A stretch of 46,487 nucleotides of DNA from Chthonomonadales bacterium (GTDB taxonomy: Bacteria > Armatimonadota > Chthonomonadetes > Chthonomonadales > CAJBBX01): the NCBI GenBank assembly GCA_013360745.1, contig JABWBA010000019.1, forward strand, positions 1 to 46,487, written 5' to 3'. Position numbers and translations under genes: made by a program. Below, piece after piece: positions 35,139 through 44,093 of the stretch. Below the pieces are notes generated by a model, which was given only the letters and a program-made list of their open reading frames with translations, had not been told where the DNA came from and ran no database searches. Each line of letters begins with the position of its first letter. Position 1 is the first letter of the stretch.

Positions 35139-38100
35139 CTAGCGATTCGCGCGGTCGAGGCTGAGCAGATCCCGCTGTTCGTCCACGAGCAGTCGGAAGG
35201 TCGGCGCAACCCGGCGCGCCTCCGTCTCGATCGCCCGAACGGTGCGCAGCGGCGCCTCCCACTGGGCTCGATCCGGCGTCGTAGTCAGGCGGGGATTGAA
35301 GTCGAGAAGGTTCGGGAAACAACCCTCCAGACGGACGCCCGACAGGCCCGCTGCGGCCAGATCCGCGATACGCGCCGACAGCCAGCGGCGCATCTCCGGG
35401 TGGCCGATATTGACAAAGAGGCGCCGTTCGCCCGCCGCCAGCGTCTCCGCCGGCGTCCTGCCGGAGCCCCATCCAAGAACGGTTTGAGGAACCCCCCATC
35501 GATCCTCATACCGGAACCGATGGAGGAAGCTGCGCCATAGCGGGCTCTTCGTCGAGACCGGGTTGATTCGAACGTCGGCGATGAGCTCGATGCCAGCATC
35601 CCGACACGCCGCTGCAGCGCGGCGCAAGCCCCCCCATCCGCCCAGAGCGGCCGCAGGCTCGATGGTCGGCACGCCGTCATCGCCGATCCCCTCCTCCCAG
35701 TCGGTCAACCTCCAGACCGACTGGTCCGTGTGCGCCCTCCCGCGCGCCTCGCCGGCGATCGCATCGAACGCCACGCGGCCGAGCGTCCGAACCGGCAGTT
35801 CGGCGCGCTGCTCCGCGGCCCGTCCCAGCGAGGCCAGAAAGGCGCCGTACCGCTCGGCTCCCTGGTCGGCTCGGTCGGAGGAGGCGTGGAGCTCCACCGG
35901 CGCACACGTAAACGTCTGGCCCGCCGGATGGTAGGGCACGTGCACCCACGAGAGCCGAACGCCCGCCGGCCTTCCGTCGAGCTCCGACGGTTTCGGCCAG
36001 TTGCCCGAAGGCCGGGGGCCGGATATCCCGGGGCTCATCTCAAGATGCAGGATTTTGAACCGGGCGACGGGATCGTGGGCCCCGATATAGAACCCTCGCT
36101 TCAGCCGTTCCGAACGGAGCATCGCCCACGGAGCGTAGAGCGTCGCGGGATAGGTGAAGTACTGTTCCGGTCCGAACACGCCCAGCCACGACATCGATAG
36201 GAACTGCTGGAAGGGTCTCGATGCGGCGTATCCCTCCGGCCGCGGCGTCACCAGTTCCGTCATCTGCCTGAGGTGCGCCGACTCACCGAGCCCTTGAAGG
36301 CCGCCGAAGATCGGCGCGTACACTTCGCCGACGGGATGCCGCGTCCGATTGCGCACGCTGGTTTCGAACCGGACGCCGTCCCCGCTGCGGAGGGCTCGCA
36401 TCACGACGTCCACGTCCCAACGCCGCCCATCCTCGGACGTCAGAGGGCCGAGCCACGACAGCTCCAGACCCCCTGGTACGGCCCGATGCGAGGTCAAGCG
36501 CTGCAGCCGTCCCCGAATATAGTTGCCCTCGTGGTTCACCCAGGAATCCCGCGATCCGACGCCCACAGCATCGCGGATCGGCAGGCTGAATCGCCAGTTG
36601 TCCGAGAGGCGCGGCTCCCGGATCATATCGAGCCTGGCTTGTTTGTCGAACACGCGCACCAGAGTGCCGTTGGCACGGCCGAACTCGAGCCGCAGCCGTC
36701 CGGAGTCGAGGACGATGGTTCCGGGCACGGAGCGGACGGGTCGTCGCTCCTCGGGCGGTGTTCGCCAGAGCTGCACATCGTCGATGCAGATCATCGAGAA
36801 GGTCGATTCGGGAGCGTCATCGACGGCTTCAATATAGACCCGGCGCCCCCGATACCCGTCGGCATCGAGGACGAGCCGCGTGAACGTCGTCGTATTGGGC
36901 GTATAAGCGCGACTGATCTCCTCGCCTTCTTCCGTCTTCAGCGTGACGTAGTTCCAGCGGTTGGACGTGCGGCCGAGGATATCCGACCAACCGGCGACCC
37001 TCAGCGCAACGCCGTCGGCATCGAGCGTGAACACCGGCGAGCGGAGCCGTCCGGTCCGCTCCTCCCCACCTTTGCCGCTCCAGGCGAATCGTCTGCCCTG
37101 CCAACCGACATACCATCCGCCGGCGGAGTTGTCATCGACGGTCCAGTTCGGGTCTGCGATCCAGCCGTCGAGCGTGCCGTTCTCAAAATCGGTGTTCCCG
37201 AACGGGAGCCGGGCGGCTGGAGACCGCGGCGCGATCGGGTTACGTGCGGCGCGCGGCGTGATCTCGGCGCCCGCAAGCCGGACCTCTTCGACGAAGACGA
37301 GCCCTTCGGCCGGAGCTGTGATCTGCGCCGGCAGCATAACGCCGTACGGCCTGGCGCCCGGCACATGGACCCGTGCCGTACGGATGCCGCTGCCATGCCA
37401 TCCGGCAAGCGTAAAGCCAGCCGGACCTTCGTCCGAGTTCGTGATGATCGCGATCCGGCGGCCCGGACCTCGATCCCGATAGACCTTCATCGCGCACGAG
37501 GATGGGAGCTCGACGACGCGCGCCGCACCCGGGGAATCCGGCTCGCCGAAGACCAGCTGCGCGTTGAAACGATCTCGGATCGCCTTGACCTTCTGGATGT
37601 AGACGCTCAGACGCCGCCAGCTCGGTTCATCCATGGAACGCTGGAAGTGATACGGCGCGACCATGAGCGCATGCCCTTCGCGCATTGCGTTGTTGACGGC
37701 CGCGAAGTCATACGGCTGGTATACAGCGGCCGTCTCGAGCGTCTCGGGGAAGACGGCCTTGACCGCGGTCATGTTGCTCGCCCACCAGGTCGCCGTCCCC
37801 ACCTGCAGCGTCCGATCCCAGTTGCACTCGTTGGAGATCCGCCACGCGGGGTTGATGGCCCGGCACGTGCGGCTCATCGTCGTCAGAAACCGGATCGCGC
37901 TCTCCCATGTCGCCGTGTCTGGGGGCAGCGGGGCTGCGGGATTGAGGTCCAGCAAGGCCGGGAACATCTTGTCCACATGGACGCCGTCGGCTCCGATCGA
38001 GGCCAGTCGCTGGAACCAGGTCAGCAGACGTCGGGTGTACCGTTCGTGCGCCGGATCCAGGAACGACATCAGCGGCGCCGTGAGCCCCATTCGGGACGCG

Positions 38101-39341
38101 AGCGTGCCCATGCCCCATCCCGCGATCCAGGTCGCATCCCCAGAGGACGTCTGCGCCTCGTATCGGCCCAGCTCCCGTCGGAACCATTCGTGATCGAGCA
38201 TGGCTGGCTGGAGATTGACGAAGAAGTAGACGCGGACTCCCATGGCATGGCACGCGCGGATCGCTCGTCGGAGGTCTTCATACGAGCCCAGTCGCGGATC
38301 GGGCTCGTAGCAGGGGTATCCTCCGTCGTGGCCCCCCTTCTGCCATCCGGCAAGCTGGATCGAACGGAGGCCGTAGCGGCGGGCGGCCGCCGCCAGTCGG
38401 GGCACATCCTTGAACCGATAGTTGATGTTCCCCTCCGGCAGCATCAGCATCGTCATCTGGAAGAACGTCTCCCGCCGAATCCAATCGCGGTGCGGGTCCT
38501 CGATCCCGAACGTCCGGATGAACCAGTCGCGATAGATGCGCCCGGCGCCGGGAAGTCCGCCCGTATGGTACCGGAACACGGCGGCGCAGCCCGAGAAGCT
38601 CGAGCTGGCCCTGACGTAGGGGAGATGCACCACCCTGGCGACCAGATCGCCGTCCAGCTCGGCCACCCGCAGGAGCTTGATCCTCGCCGTCGTCTCGTGG
38701 GCCCCGAAGTAGAGCCCTGCAGGCCCGCCGATGTCGACGTACGCCATGGGCAGGCCGCCCGGATAGGGGTGCGAAAAGTCCCCGAACGGCAGGGTCAGTG
38801 GGCGTCGGACCGCGCCGGAGGATCCCACGACCTCACCCTTCAGGCGGGCCAGACCGCCAACCGCCGGGTAGTGCACTTCGAGGATCGTCCAATCGGAGCG
38901 ATTCACCAGCGACAGCCAGACACGCATCTCCGAGCCGACGAGCGCATAGGTCACGCGAACGTCGATCGGATACCCCTGTCCGGTGGTGTCCCGAAGGCCC
39001 GTCGTCCACGCTGCCGTCGCTCGGGCGGCCCCTATGGACCATCGGGGCGGGGCCTGCTCCGCACCCGCGATCGTGCGGAGCGCGCCTTCCCGGTTCCGCA
39101 GGATCAGCCGAAACGACTCCGGGGTTGTTGCGGTGCACGACGCCGACGCCCCCGCACCGCTGTCCGAAAAGGAGAGGATCCCTCCCGTATCCCGTGCGAC
39201 CTCTAGGTGAACCCCCGCCGAAGTAAGGCGGATCGGCGAAGCCGACTGGACTCCGCCGACCGCCTGGCTTACGATCGCGGCCAGCAGGGCGAACGAGGAC
39301 AATGCGCGATGGACGATGCAGGAGCGTCTGACAACGCGCAT
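35139..39341 (-). CDS. Very large exported protein with two DUF6259-like modules
   Basis: A 1400-residue protein with a signal peptide (RALSSFALLAAIVSQAVGG). Residues about 36-690 form a first module: an N-terminal beta-sandwich, GLYFGAHETTARIK (209-222), then a TIM barrel with YFFVNLQPAM, DGVHVDKMFPALLDLNP (D457) and SNECNWDR (E505). Residues about 712-858 look like a jelly-roll carbohydrate-binding insert (FENGTLDGWIADPNW). Residues 874-1400 repeat the first module at an offset of about 874-882: GFYIGAHDPVARFK (1083-1096) and GVRLEGCFPNLLDFNP, with D457 replaced by E1339. The second barrel stops early. The fold suggests a glycan-acting hydrolase; the substrate is unknown. ATG at 39341; a TTG three bases upstream is possible. 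Confidence 0.8.
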   Translation of the reverse strand: MRVVRRSCIVHRALSSFALLAAIVSQAVGGVQSASPIRLTSAGVHLEVARDTGGILSFSDSGAGASASCTATTPESFRLILRNREGALRTIAGAEQAPPRWSIGAARATAAWTTGLRDTTGQGYPIDVRVTYALVGSEMRVWLSLVNRSDWTILEVHYPAVGGLARLKGEVVGSSGAVRRPLTLPFGDFSHPYPGGLPMAYVDIGGPAGLYFGAHETTARIKLLRVAELDGDLVARVVHLPYVRASSSFSGCAAVFRYHTGGLPGAGRIYRDWFIRTFGIEDPHRDWIRRETFFQMTMLMLPEGNINYRFKDVPRLAAAARRYGLRSIQLAGWQKGGHDGGYPCYEPDPRLGSYEDLRRAIRACHAMGVRVYFFVNLQPAMLDHEWFRRELGRYEAQTSSGDATWIAGWGMGTLASRMGLTAPLMSFLDPAHERYTRRLLTWFQRLASIGADGVHVDKMFPALLDLNPAAPLPPDTATWESAIRFLTTMSRTCRAINPAWRISNECNWDRTLQVGTATWWASNMTAVKAVFPETLETAAVYQPYDFAAVNNAMREGHALMVAPYHFQRSMDEPSWRRLSVYIQKVKAIRDRFNAQLVFGEPDSPGAARVVELPSSCAMKVYRDRGPGRRIAIITNSDEGPAGFTLAGWHGSGIRTARVHVPGARPYGVMLPAQITAPAEGLVFVEEVRLAGAEITPRAARNPIAPRSPAARLPFGNTDFENGTLDGWIADPNWTVDDNSAGGWYVGWQGRRFAWSGKGGEERTGRLRSPVFTLDADGVALRVAGWSDILGRTSNRWNYVTLKTEEGEEISRAYTPNTTTFTRLVLDADGYRGRRVYIEAVDDAPESTFSMICIDDVQLWRTPPEERRPVRSVPGTIVLDSGRLRLEFGRANGTLVRVFDKQARLDMIREPRLSDNWRFSLPIRDAVGVGSRDSWVNHEGNYIRGRLQRLTSHRAVPGGLELSWLGPLTSEDGRRWDVDVVMRALRSGDGVRFETSVRNRTRHPVGEVYAPIFGGLQGLGESAHLRQMTELVTPRPEGYAASRPFQQFLSMSWLGVFGPEQYFTYPATLYAPWAMLRSERLKRGFYIGAHDPVARFKILHLEMSPGISGPRPSGNWPKPSELDGRPAGVRLSWVHVPYHPAGQTFTCAPVELHASSDRADQGAERYGAFLASLGRAAEQRAELPVRTLGRVAFDAIAGEARGRAHTDQSVWRLTDWEEGIGDDGVPTIEPAAALGGWGGLRRAAAACRDAGIELIADVRINPVSTKSPLWRSFLHRFRYEDRWGVPQTVLGWGSGRTPAETLAAGERRLFVNIGHPEMRRWLSARIADLAAAGLSGVRLEGCFPNLLDFNPRLTTTPDRAQWEAPLRTVRAIETEARRVAPTFRLLVDEQRDLLSLDRANR

Positions 39342-39355
39342 CAATACATATCCCT

Positions 39356-41068
39356 CTATGATCCGGTCCGGCTCGCTGCCTCACCGACCAGCCGCAGCGC
39401 CAGTTCGCCTCGGGTGCGACAGTCCGGTTCGACGGAGCCCATCTCCGCCGAAGCGGGCTCGTCCGCCCGGAACTCGATGGCGGTCTCCTCCGGCCATATT
39501 CCCCGAATCCCGAGCCATTGCGCGGCCTTCCAGACAGCCGATCCCGGGCTGAGATCGCCCCACCAATAGATTGGTGCGCCGTCGGCCAGCAGCCGTTCCT
39601 GGAGCCGACGGAGCAGCGGCTCGCGAGTCACCACATCCTGCACGTCGAGATCCAGCGACGCTGCGAGGGCTCCCAGCGCTCCGGCGGCTTCGCCCACGGC
39701 CCACTCCACGGGATGCAGTCGAAAGGCCCCGGAGGCGAGATGGGTAACGCCGAGGTTCTTGCAGGCGGCGATGAGGTTGCGGAGTCGGATCGGAGCCAGA
39801 GCCCCCGCTGGGATCTGGTAGGGCTGGGTCTCGAGAAACCGACCGGGTTCCTCGGATCCCCCCTCGTGCACATCGAGCCAGTAATGGCCGATCCCGACGG
39901 AGTCGGCCTCAGGACGGGCTCTCGGTCCCGGTTGGTGCTGGCGACCCTGCCCGTCCCGATGTACGATGTCCTGCTCTCGGACAGTCTTGAGGGCGACCAA
40001 CCGCCGTGACTCGCGGATATAGGGCTCCGGCGGCAGTCCATCCGACGTATCGAACCAATCGCCCCTAAGCCGCAGTTCCGGATATCCGACCGTCCCCGCG
40101 CGGTCCTCCCTTGGGCATTCGGTCTGAAGCCAGTAGAGATAGCCGAGCGACACGCGGCGCGCCCGGGCCAGGTGCGCCGCAGCGGCAGCGCTCGAATCCG
40201 AAGGGAGCGCGCCGCCCCTGTAGTCATTGGCGCCGGTGTTGATCATCGCGATGTCCCTCGGGAAGGCTGGATCGTCGAAGTTCTCCGAGGCGATCACTCG
40301 CCGGTAGGACCACCAGCCGAACTCGCCGAACATGCTGCGCATCGCTCCATCGAGCACGTGATAGCGCTGGAGCTCCTTGAGATCGGCGTAATCCTCGGGC
40401 GGTCTGATCGTATGGTCCTCGCCGAACGGCCGCAGCTCGACGGCAAAGGGGACGGTGCAGGGCTGGATCCAATCCGGCCTCGGCACGGGGGGCGCATCCG
40501 GCTCGCCGGTCTCCTCGATCCCCTCCGCTCCAAGCCGATACTCCGCGCCGGTGATCGGCAGCAGGTCGCCGAGGTCGGTGGCATCGAGGACCATGCGGGG
40601 CCGTACCGTCATCGTCTCTCCGGATCCGTGCATCAGCCGTACCGTCTCGATCCGATCCGAGACGATCTCCGCGCCCACGGCCCGCACGCCCCGCATGACG
40701 GTTAGGTTCGCGTACGCGTTCAGGCGTTCCCGGAGCAAACCCTCCGCCACCCGGGGCTCGACCGAGATTCGGCTGACCCAGCATCGGCCCGGGTTCAGCA
40801 GCGGGTCGGCGCTCGCAGCGGGGGATAGCCGATGGTTCCTTGCGTAGTGCGCGCGGATGTCCCGCCGCAGCGACTGGTAGGACGCCGTCGCGCCGCCCAT
40901 CTCGATCCACCGGTTCTCGTCCGGCGTGCAGACGCCCTGAGCGGTGAGCTGGCCGCCCACCCAATCCCCTTCGATGGCCAGAAGGACATCGGCTCCGCAG
41001 CGGGCGGCGGAGAGCGCCGCGGCTGCACCGCCGAGGCTGCCGCCGACGATGAGAATGTCGGCGTGCAG
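39356..41068 (-). CDS. FAD-dependent oxidoreductase with an apparent non-AUG start
   Basis: A protein of about 570 residues of the FAD_oxidored type. The nucleotide-binding start reads HADILIVGGSLGGAAAALSA, with GGSLGG as the Rossmann loop, then EGDWVGGQLTAQGV and the later VLDATDLGDLLP and LIAACKNLGVTHLA segments. No ATG, GTG or TTG lies between the in-frame TGA upstream and this motif. The only options are CTG at 41068 (used here) or ATT at 41077; the first GTG (40960) would delete the FAD site. The CTG lies four bases after the stop of the upstream gene, so re-initiation is plausible. A sequencing error is the alternative. It likely oxidises a sugar or related metabolite. Confidence 0.8.
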   Translation of the reverse strand: MHADILIVGGSLGGAAAALSAARCGADVLLAIEGDWVGGQLTAQGVCTPDENRWIEMGGATASYQSLRRDIRAHYARNHRLSPAASADPLLNPGRCWVSRISVEPRVAEGLLRERLNAYANLTVMRGVRAVGAEIVSDRIETVRLMHGSGETMTVRPRMVLDATDLGDLLPITGAEYRLGAEGIEETGEPDAPPVPRPDWIQPCTVPFAVELRPFGEDHTIRPPEDYADLKELQRYHVLDGAMRSMFGEFGWWSYRRVIASENFDDPAFPRDIAMINTGANDYRGGALPSDSSAAAAAHLARARRVSLGYLYWLQTECPREDRAGTVGYPELRLRGDWFDTSDGLPPEPYIRESRRLVALKTVREQDIVHRDGQGRQHQPGPRARPEADSVGIGHYWLDVHEGGSEEPGRFLETQPYQIPAGALAPIRLRNLIAACKNLGVTHLASGAFRLHPVEWAVGEAAGALGALAASLDLDVQDVVTREPLLRRLQERLLADGAPIYWWGDLSPGSAVWKAAQWLGIRGIWPEETAIEFRADEPASAEMGSVEPDCRTRGELALRLVGEAASRTGS

Positions 41069-41072
41069 GAGT

Positions 41073-42335
41073 CTAATCGCAGATCTCGCGCATCACGAGG
41101 CAGCGGATGATCGGCTCGATGTGATGGAGGTTGTTGAGCAGCGGTTCGGTGTAGCGGATGGCTCCGAACTCCGACCCGTCGATATGGTGCTCACGGCCGA
41201 CGTGGTTGTTCCAATCCACACCTTCCGTAAGGAATCCCAGCGTGCCGTAGTGGTGTCGCGCGATCGCCCGCAGGATGGTCACGCCCCAGCACAGGTACTG
41301 GCCCTCGCCGCTGTCGTCGTAGGCGTCGAGATAGGCGATGGCGGCCTCGGCGTTCTCCCATAGATAGGCGGTGTCCCAGGAATCCTCCATGTAGAGAAGG
41401 CCCCGGGTGGCGACGCCGTTCCGATCCTCGCACATTTTGAAGCGGTCCAACCCCTCCAGCGCCGTGTAGGCGAAGGCCCGATAGCGGTCGGTGTCGAAGA
41501 CGGCTCCCGCGGCGCGGAAGGTCCGAAAGGCGATGGCGTGCGCGACGTTCTCGTCGAGATCGTATGTGTCGTGGTTTACGCTGCCGTAGATGCCGCCCCG
41601 GGCCATCGCCTGATCGAGGGCGGAGCGGGCGGGCGCGGTATCGCGGGTCCAGAGATCCCGAGCGGTCAGCTCCGCGATGAGCCAGGGGATGTGGAGGCCG
41701 TCCCCGCTGCGCGTGAAGATCGGATCGTCTCCGCCTTCCGCGGCGAAGGGATAGGGTTGGCCCGACGGCGTACATCGTCGGGGATACCATCCATCCACGA
41801 GCGCGACGTTGGCGTCCAGCCAGGCAGCCGTGGCTGCCGCGCTCTCCAGAAGGCGCTGGCGGCGTCCGTCCGCGACGGGCAGGCAGTCGGCGAACCAGAG
41901 CATCTGCAGGGCGATTCGGGCCATGGAACCCGGACAGAACCAGTCGTCGTTGTGCTTGAAGTTCAAGCGCCGAGCCCGGGTTGCGGTGTCCCGGTAGCCC
42001 CAGATAAAGCCGTCGGATTGCAGATAGCCATCCTCCAGCACATGGTCGAGGAGTCCGAGCGCCACCTGCTGGAGGATATGGCAATGATCATAGCCGCCCC
42101 AGATATAGAGCAGGTGCGCGCCCCCCAGCGCGTTGGCGGCCCAGCCCGGCCCTTCGAGCGTACCGAAGTCATGCCACGCCTGCGGGCGTCCCTCGGTATC
42201 CACGAAGCTGCTGATGGCGCGCCACCGCCCTCCATCCGCGGGTTCAAGGCAGCGATGCGCAAAGCGAACCGAATCCCGCGCACTGTCGCGCAGCGTGTAA
42301 TCCGGGTTTTCGGGGAGGTGGAAATCGGCAGCCAT
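41073..42335 (-). CDS. Predicted (alpha/alpha)6-barrel carbohydrate-active protein
   Basis: A 420-residue protein without a signal peptide, rich in tryptophan/tyrosine and helices. The repeated patterns GPGWAANALGGAHLLYIWGG, HNDDWFCPGSMARIALQMLWF, DGLHIPWLIAEL and EDSWDTAYLWENAEAAIAYL look like a six-hairpin glycosidase/lyase or epimerase toroid, but I cannot name a family. It is the first gene of the minus-strand cluster that continues with the FAD oxidoreductase, DUF6259 protein and URO-D-like protein. A good promoter (TGATATAAT) lies 32 bases upstream. It probably acts in the cytoplasm on products of glycan breakdown; this is an inference. Confidence 0.65.
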   Translation of the reverse strand: MAADFHLPENPDYTLRDSARDSVRFAHRCLEPADGGRWRAISSFVDTEGRPQAWHDFGTLEGPGWAANALGGAHLLYIWGGYDHCHILQQVALGLLDHVLEDGYLQSDGFIWGYRDTATRARRLNFKHNDDWFCPGSMARIALQMLWFADCLPVADGRRQRLLESAAATAAWLDANVALVDGWYPRRCTPSGQPYPFAAEGGDDPIFTRSGDGLHIPWLIAELTARDLWTRDTAPARSALDQAMARGGIYGSVNHDTYDLDENVAHAIAFRTFRAAGAVFDTDRYRAFAYTALEGLDRFKMCEDRNGVATRGLLYMEDSWDTAYLWENAEAAIAYLDAYDDSGEGQYLCWGVTILRAIARHHYGTLGFLTEGVDWNNHVGREHHIDGSEFGAIRYTEPLLNNLHHIEPIIRCLVMREICD

Positions 42336-42367
42336 GGTGCTCTCGCTGGGGCCTCGATCTATGGCGC

Positions 42368-42376
42368 ATTATATCA
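42368..42376 (-). promoter_or_regulatory. Extended -10 promoter TGATATAAT for the four-gene operon
   Basis: On the minus strand TGATATAAT (42376 to 42368) is a perfect extended -10 element, 32 bases before the ATG at 42335. No -35 consensus is seen at the usual distance, as expected for an extended -10 promoter. It is the strongest promoter match I found in the window. Confidence 0.6.
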
Positions 42377-42391
42377 CACGCGCCCGGATCG

Positions 42392-42445
42392 CGCTCGGCG
42401 GGCTGCAGGATGGTGCGGCGCAGCCCGCTCGGCGGGCTGCAGGAT
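42392..42445. repeat. Two 20-base direct repeats, 34 bases apart
   Basis: CGCTCGGCGGGCTGCAGGAT occurs at 42392-42411 and again, identical, at 42426-42445. The second copy overlaps a palindrome CAGCCCGC-TCG-GCGGGCTG (42421-42439). The region lies between the operon promoter and the catalase terminator. It may be a pair of regulator sites upstream of the operon, or a local duplication. Confidence 0.75.
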
Positions 42446-42454
42446 CCCGAGCGC

Positions 42455-42509
42455 CCGGCCGGCGGTTGGCTGGCCCGGCATCGGGGAGCCAGACCCAACC
42501 ACCGGCCGG
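42455..42509 (-). terminator. Long imperfect hairpin after the catalase gene
   Basis: CCGGCCGGCGGTTGG (42455-42469) pairs with CCAACCACCGGCCGG (42495-42509) with one mismatch, and pairing continues inward between CTGGC and GCCAG. It lies 20 bases past the catalase stop and probably ends that transcript. No T tract is present, so an mRNA-stabilising structure is the alternative. Confidence 0.55.
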
Positions 42510-42529
42510 ACCGGTGAGGAGCGGTCGGC

Positions 42530-43963
42530 TTAGCCCCGCAGCGCCTCCCGAACACCGGCGCCGTAGCCCGGATCGGCCCTGTCAAAGTGCGTCAGCTGCC
42601 GCTCGACGATCTCGCGCGGTACGCCCCGCATGGCCCCCGCGATGGCATGATGGAGGCGGGCGCGTTCGTCGGCTGGCAGGATCCGGTAGAGATTGCCCGC
42701 CTGCGTGTAGTCGTCGTTGCGCTCGCGATGGTCGTAGCGATCGGCGTCGCCGTCCAGGCGGAGGGGCGGCTCGTGGACACTCGGGTCTTCCTGAGGGCCG
42801 CCGAAGCTGTTGGGCTCGTAGTTCACGCTGCCGCCGTCGTTCCCGTCGAAGCGCATGGCGCCGTCCCGATAGTAATGCGCGACATCGCATCGGGGCCGAT
42901 TGACCGGCAGGCTCTCGTAGTTGACGCCGAGCCGGTAGCGATGCGCGTCCGCGTACGAGACGATGCGAAGCTGGAGCATCTTATCCGGGCTCGGTCCGAT
43001 CCCGGGAGGCATGCTGGCGGGTGAGAACGCAGCCTGCTCCACCTCGGCGAAGTAGTTCTCCGGATTACGGTTCAGTTCCATGATCCCGACATCGATCAGC
43101 GGATAATCCCGATGCGGCCAGACCTTGGTCAGGTCGAACGGATTGTAGGGGGTGCGCGCGGCGTCGGCCTCAGGCATGACCTGCACCATCATGCGCCAGC
43201 GGGGGTGGTCGCCCCTCGCGATGGCATCGAACAGATCTCGCTGGTGCGTCTCCCTGTCAAGCCCGATCAGCGCTTCCGCTTCATCGTCGGTCATGCACTG
43301 GATGCCCTGCAGCGTCTTGAAATGGAACTTGACCCAGAAACGCTGGTTGTCCCGGTTGACGAGGCTGAACGTGTGGCTGCCGTATCCGTTCATGTGCCGA
43401 TACGTTCGAGGCAGACCCCGGTCGGAGAAGAGGATCGTGACCTGATGCAGGGACTCGGACGACAAGGACCAGAAATCCCACATCGCCGTCGGGTTCCTCA
43501 GGTTCGTCTGCGGATCTCGTTTCTGCGTGTGGATAAAGTCGGGGAACTTGTAGGGATCCCGCAGGAAGAACACGGGCGTGTTGTTGCCGACGAGATCCCA
43601 GTTCCCCTCGTCGGTGTAGAACCGCATCGCGAATCCCCGCACGTCCCGCTCGGCATCCGCCGCGCCCCGTTCGCCCGCGACGGTGGAAAAGCGGACGAAG
43701 CATTCCGTTGGCTTGCCGACCTCCGCGAAGACCGAGGCCTTCGTATAGGCCGTGATGTCGTTGGTGATCGTGAGGGTCCCGTAGGCGCCCGACCCTTTGG
43801 CGTGGACCACACGCTCGGGAATGCGCTCGCGATTGAAATGGGCGTGCTTCTCAAAGAGTTGCCAGTCCTGAGCCAGCAGCGGTCCCCGTGGTCCGGCCGT
43901 CAGTGCGTTCTGGTTGTCGGCGATCGGAATCCCACCCGCTGTGGTGAGCTTCTTTCGGGCCAT
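42530..43963 (-). CDS. katA: Monofunctional haem catalase
   Basis: A 477-residue catalase that splits hydrogen peroxide into water and oxygen; length and motifs fit the small-subunit (clade 3) type. Distal histidine H54 lies in [13 protein letters not shown], the distal asparagine in [15 protein letters not shown], and the proximal haem tyrosine in [14 protein letters not shown]. The [10 protein letters not shown] and [13 protein letters not shown] segments are also standard. There is no signal peptide, so it is cytoplasmic. AAGGAGA precedes the ATG. A Fur/PerR-type palindrome and a -10 candidate lie between it and the perR-like gene upstream, indicating peroxide-responsive control. Confidence 0.96.
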   Translation of the reverse strand: MARKKLTTAGGIPIADNQNALTAGPRGPLLAQDWQLFEKHAHFNRERIPERVVHAKGSGAYGTLTITNDITAYTKASVFAEVGKPTECFVRFSTVAGERGAADAERDVRGFAMRFYTDEGNWDLVGNNTPVFFLRDPYKFPDFIHTQKRDPQTNLRNPTAMWDFWSLSSESLHQVTILFSDRGLPRTYRHMNGYGSHTFSLVNRDNQRFWVKFHFKTLQGIQCMTDDEAEALIGLDRETHQRDLFDAIARGDHPRWRMMVQVMPEADAARTPYNPFDLTKVWPHRDYPLIDVGIMELNRNPENYFAEVEQAAFSPASMPPGIGPSPDKMLQLRIVSYADAHRYRLGVNYESLPVNRPRCDVAHYYRDGAMRFDGNDGGSVNYEPNSFGGPQEDPSVHEPPLRLDGDADRYDHRERNDDYTQAGNLYRILPADERARLHHAIAGAMRGVPREIVERQLTHFDRADPGYGAGVREALRG

Positions 43964-43997
43964 GGTGGTTTCTCCTTCCCATGTCGACAGCGTCGTA

Positions 43998-44014
43998 TTT
44001 AGACGCTATCTAAA
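43998..44014. promoter_or_regulatory. Perfect TTTAGA-N5-TCTAAA palindrome, likely PerR/Fur operator
   Basis: TTTAGA (43998-44003) and TCTAAA (44009-44014) are perfect six-base arms around CGCTA, an AT-rich island in GC-rich DNA. It lies 34 bases before the catalase ATG and about ten bases downstream of the -10 candidate, a position suited to repression. The shape (TTAGA...TCTAA) fits operators of peroxide-sensing Fur-family regulators, and the gene for one lies immediately upstream. Confidence 0.65.
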
Positions 44015-44023
44015 CATGGACTT

Positions 44024-44031
44024 AGTCTACC
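44024..44031 (-). promoter_or_regulatory. Candidate -10 element GGTAGACT for katA
   Basis: Minus-strand GGTAGACT ends 60 bases before the catalase start. With this as -10, the palindrome at 43998-44014 would lie just downstream of the transcription start, a repressor-blocking position. Confidence 0.4.
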
Positions 44032-44093
44032 ACACGCGGCGGCCGGCGATCACGAATCCGGCCGGCGCCGCTGCCGATCCGTACGAATAGAGC

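Noticed and set aside
36273-39206. 977-residue open frame on the plus strand opposite the DUF6259 gene
   Set aside because: It is antisense to a gene with clear signal peptide, domain motifs and internal duplication. Its product has no recognisable domain and is the arginine/proline-rich type produced by high GC.
40960-40962. GTG as the start of the FAD oxidoreductase
   Set aside because: It would remove the GGSLGG FAD-binding loop that is clearly encoded in frame just upstream.
42392-42445. CRISPR or tandem-repeat array
   Set aside because: There are only two repeat copies with a 14-base spacer and no cas genes.
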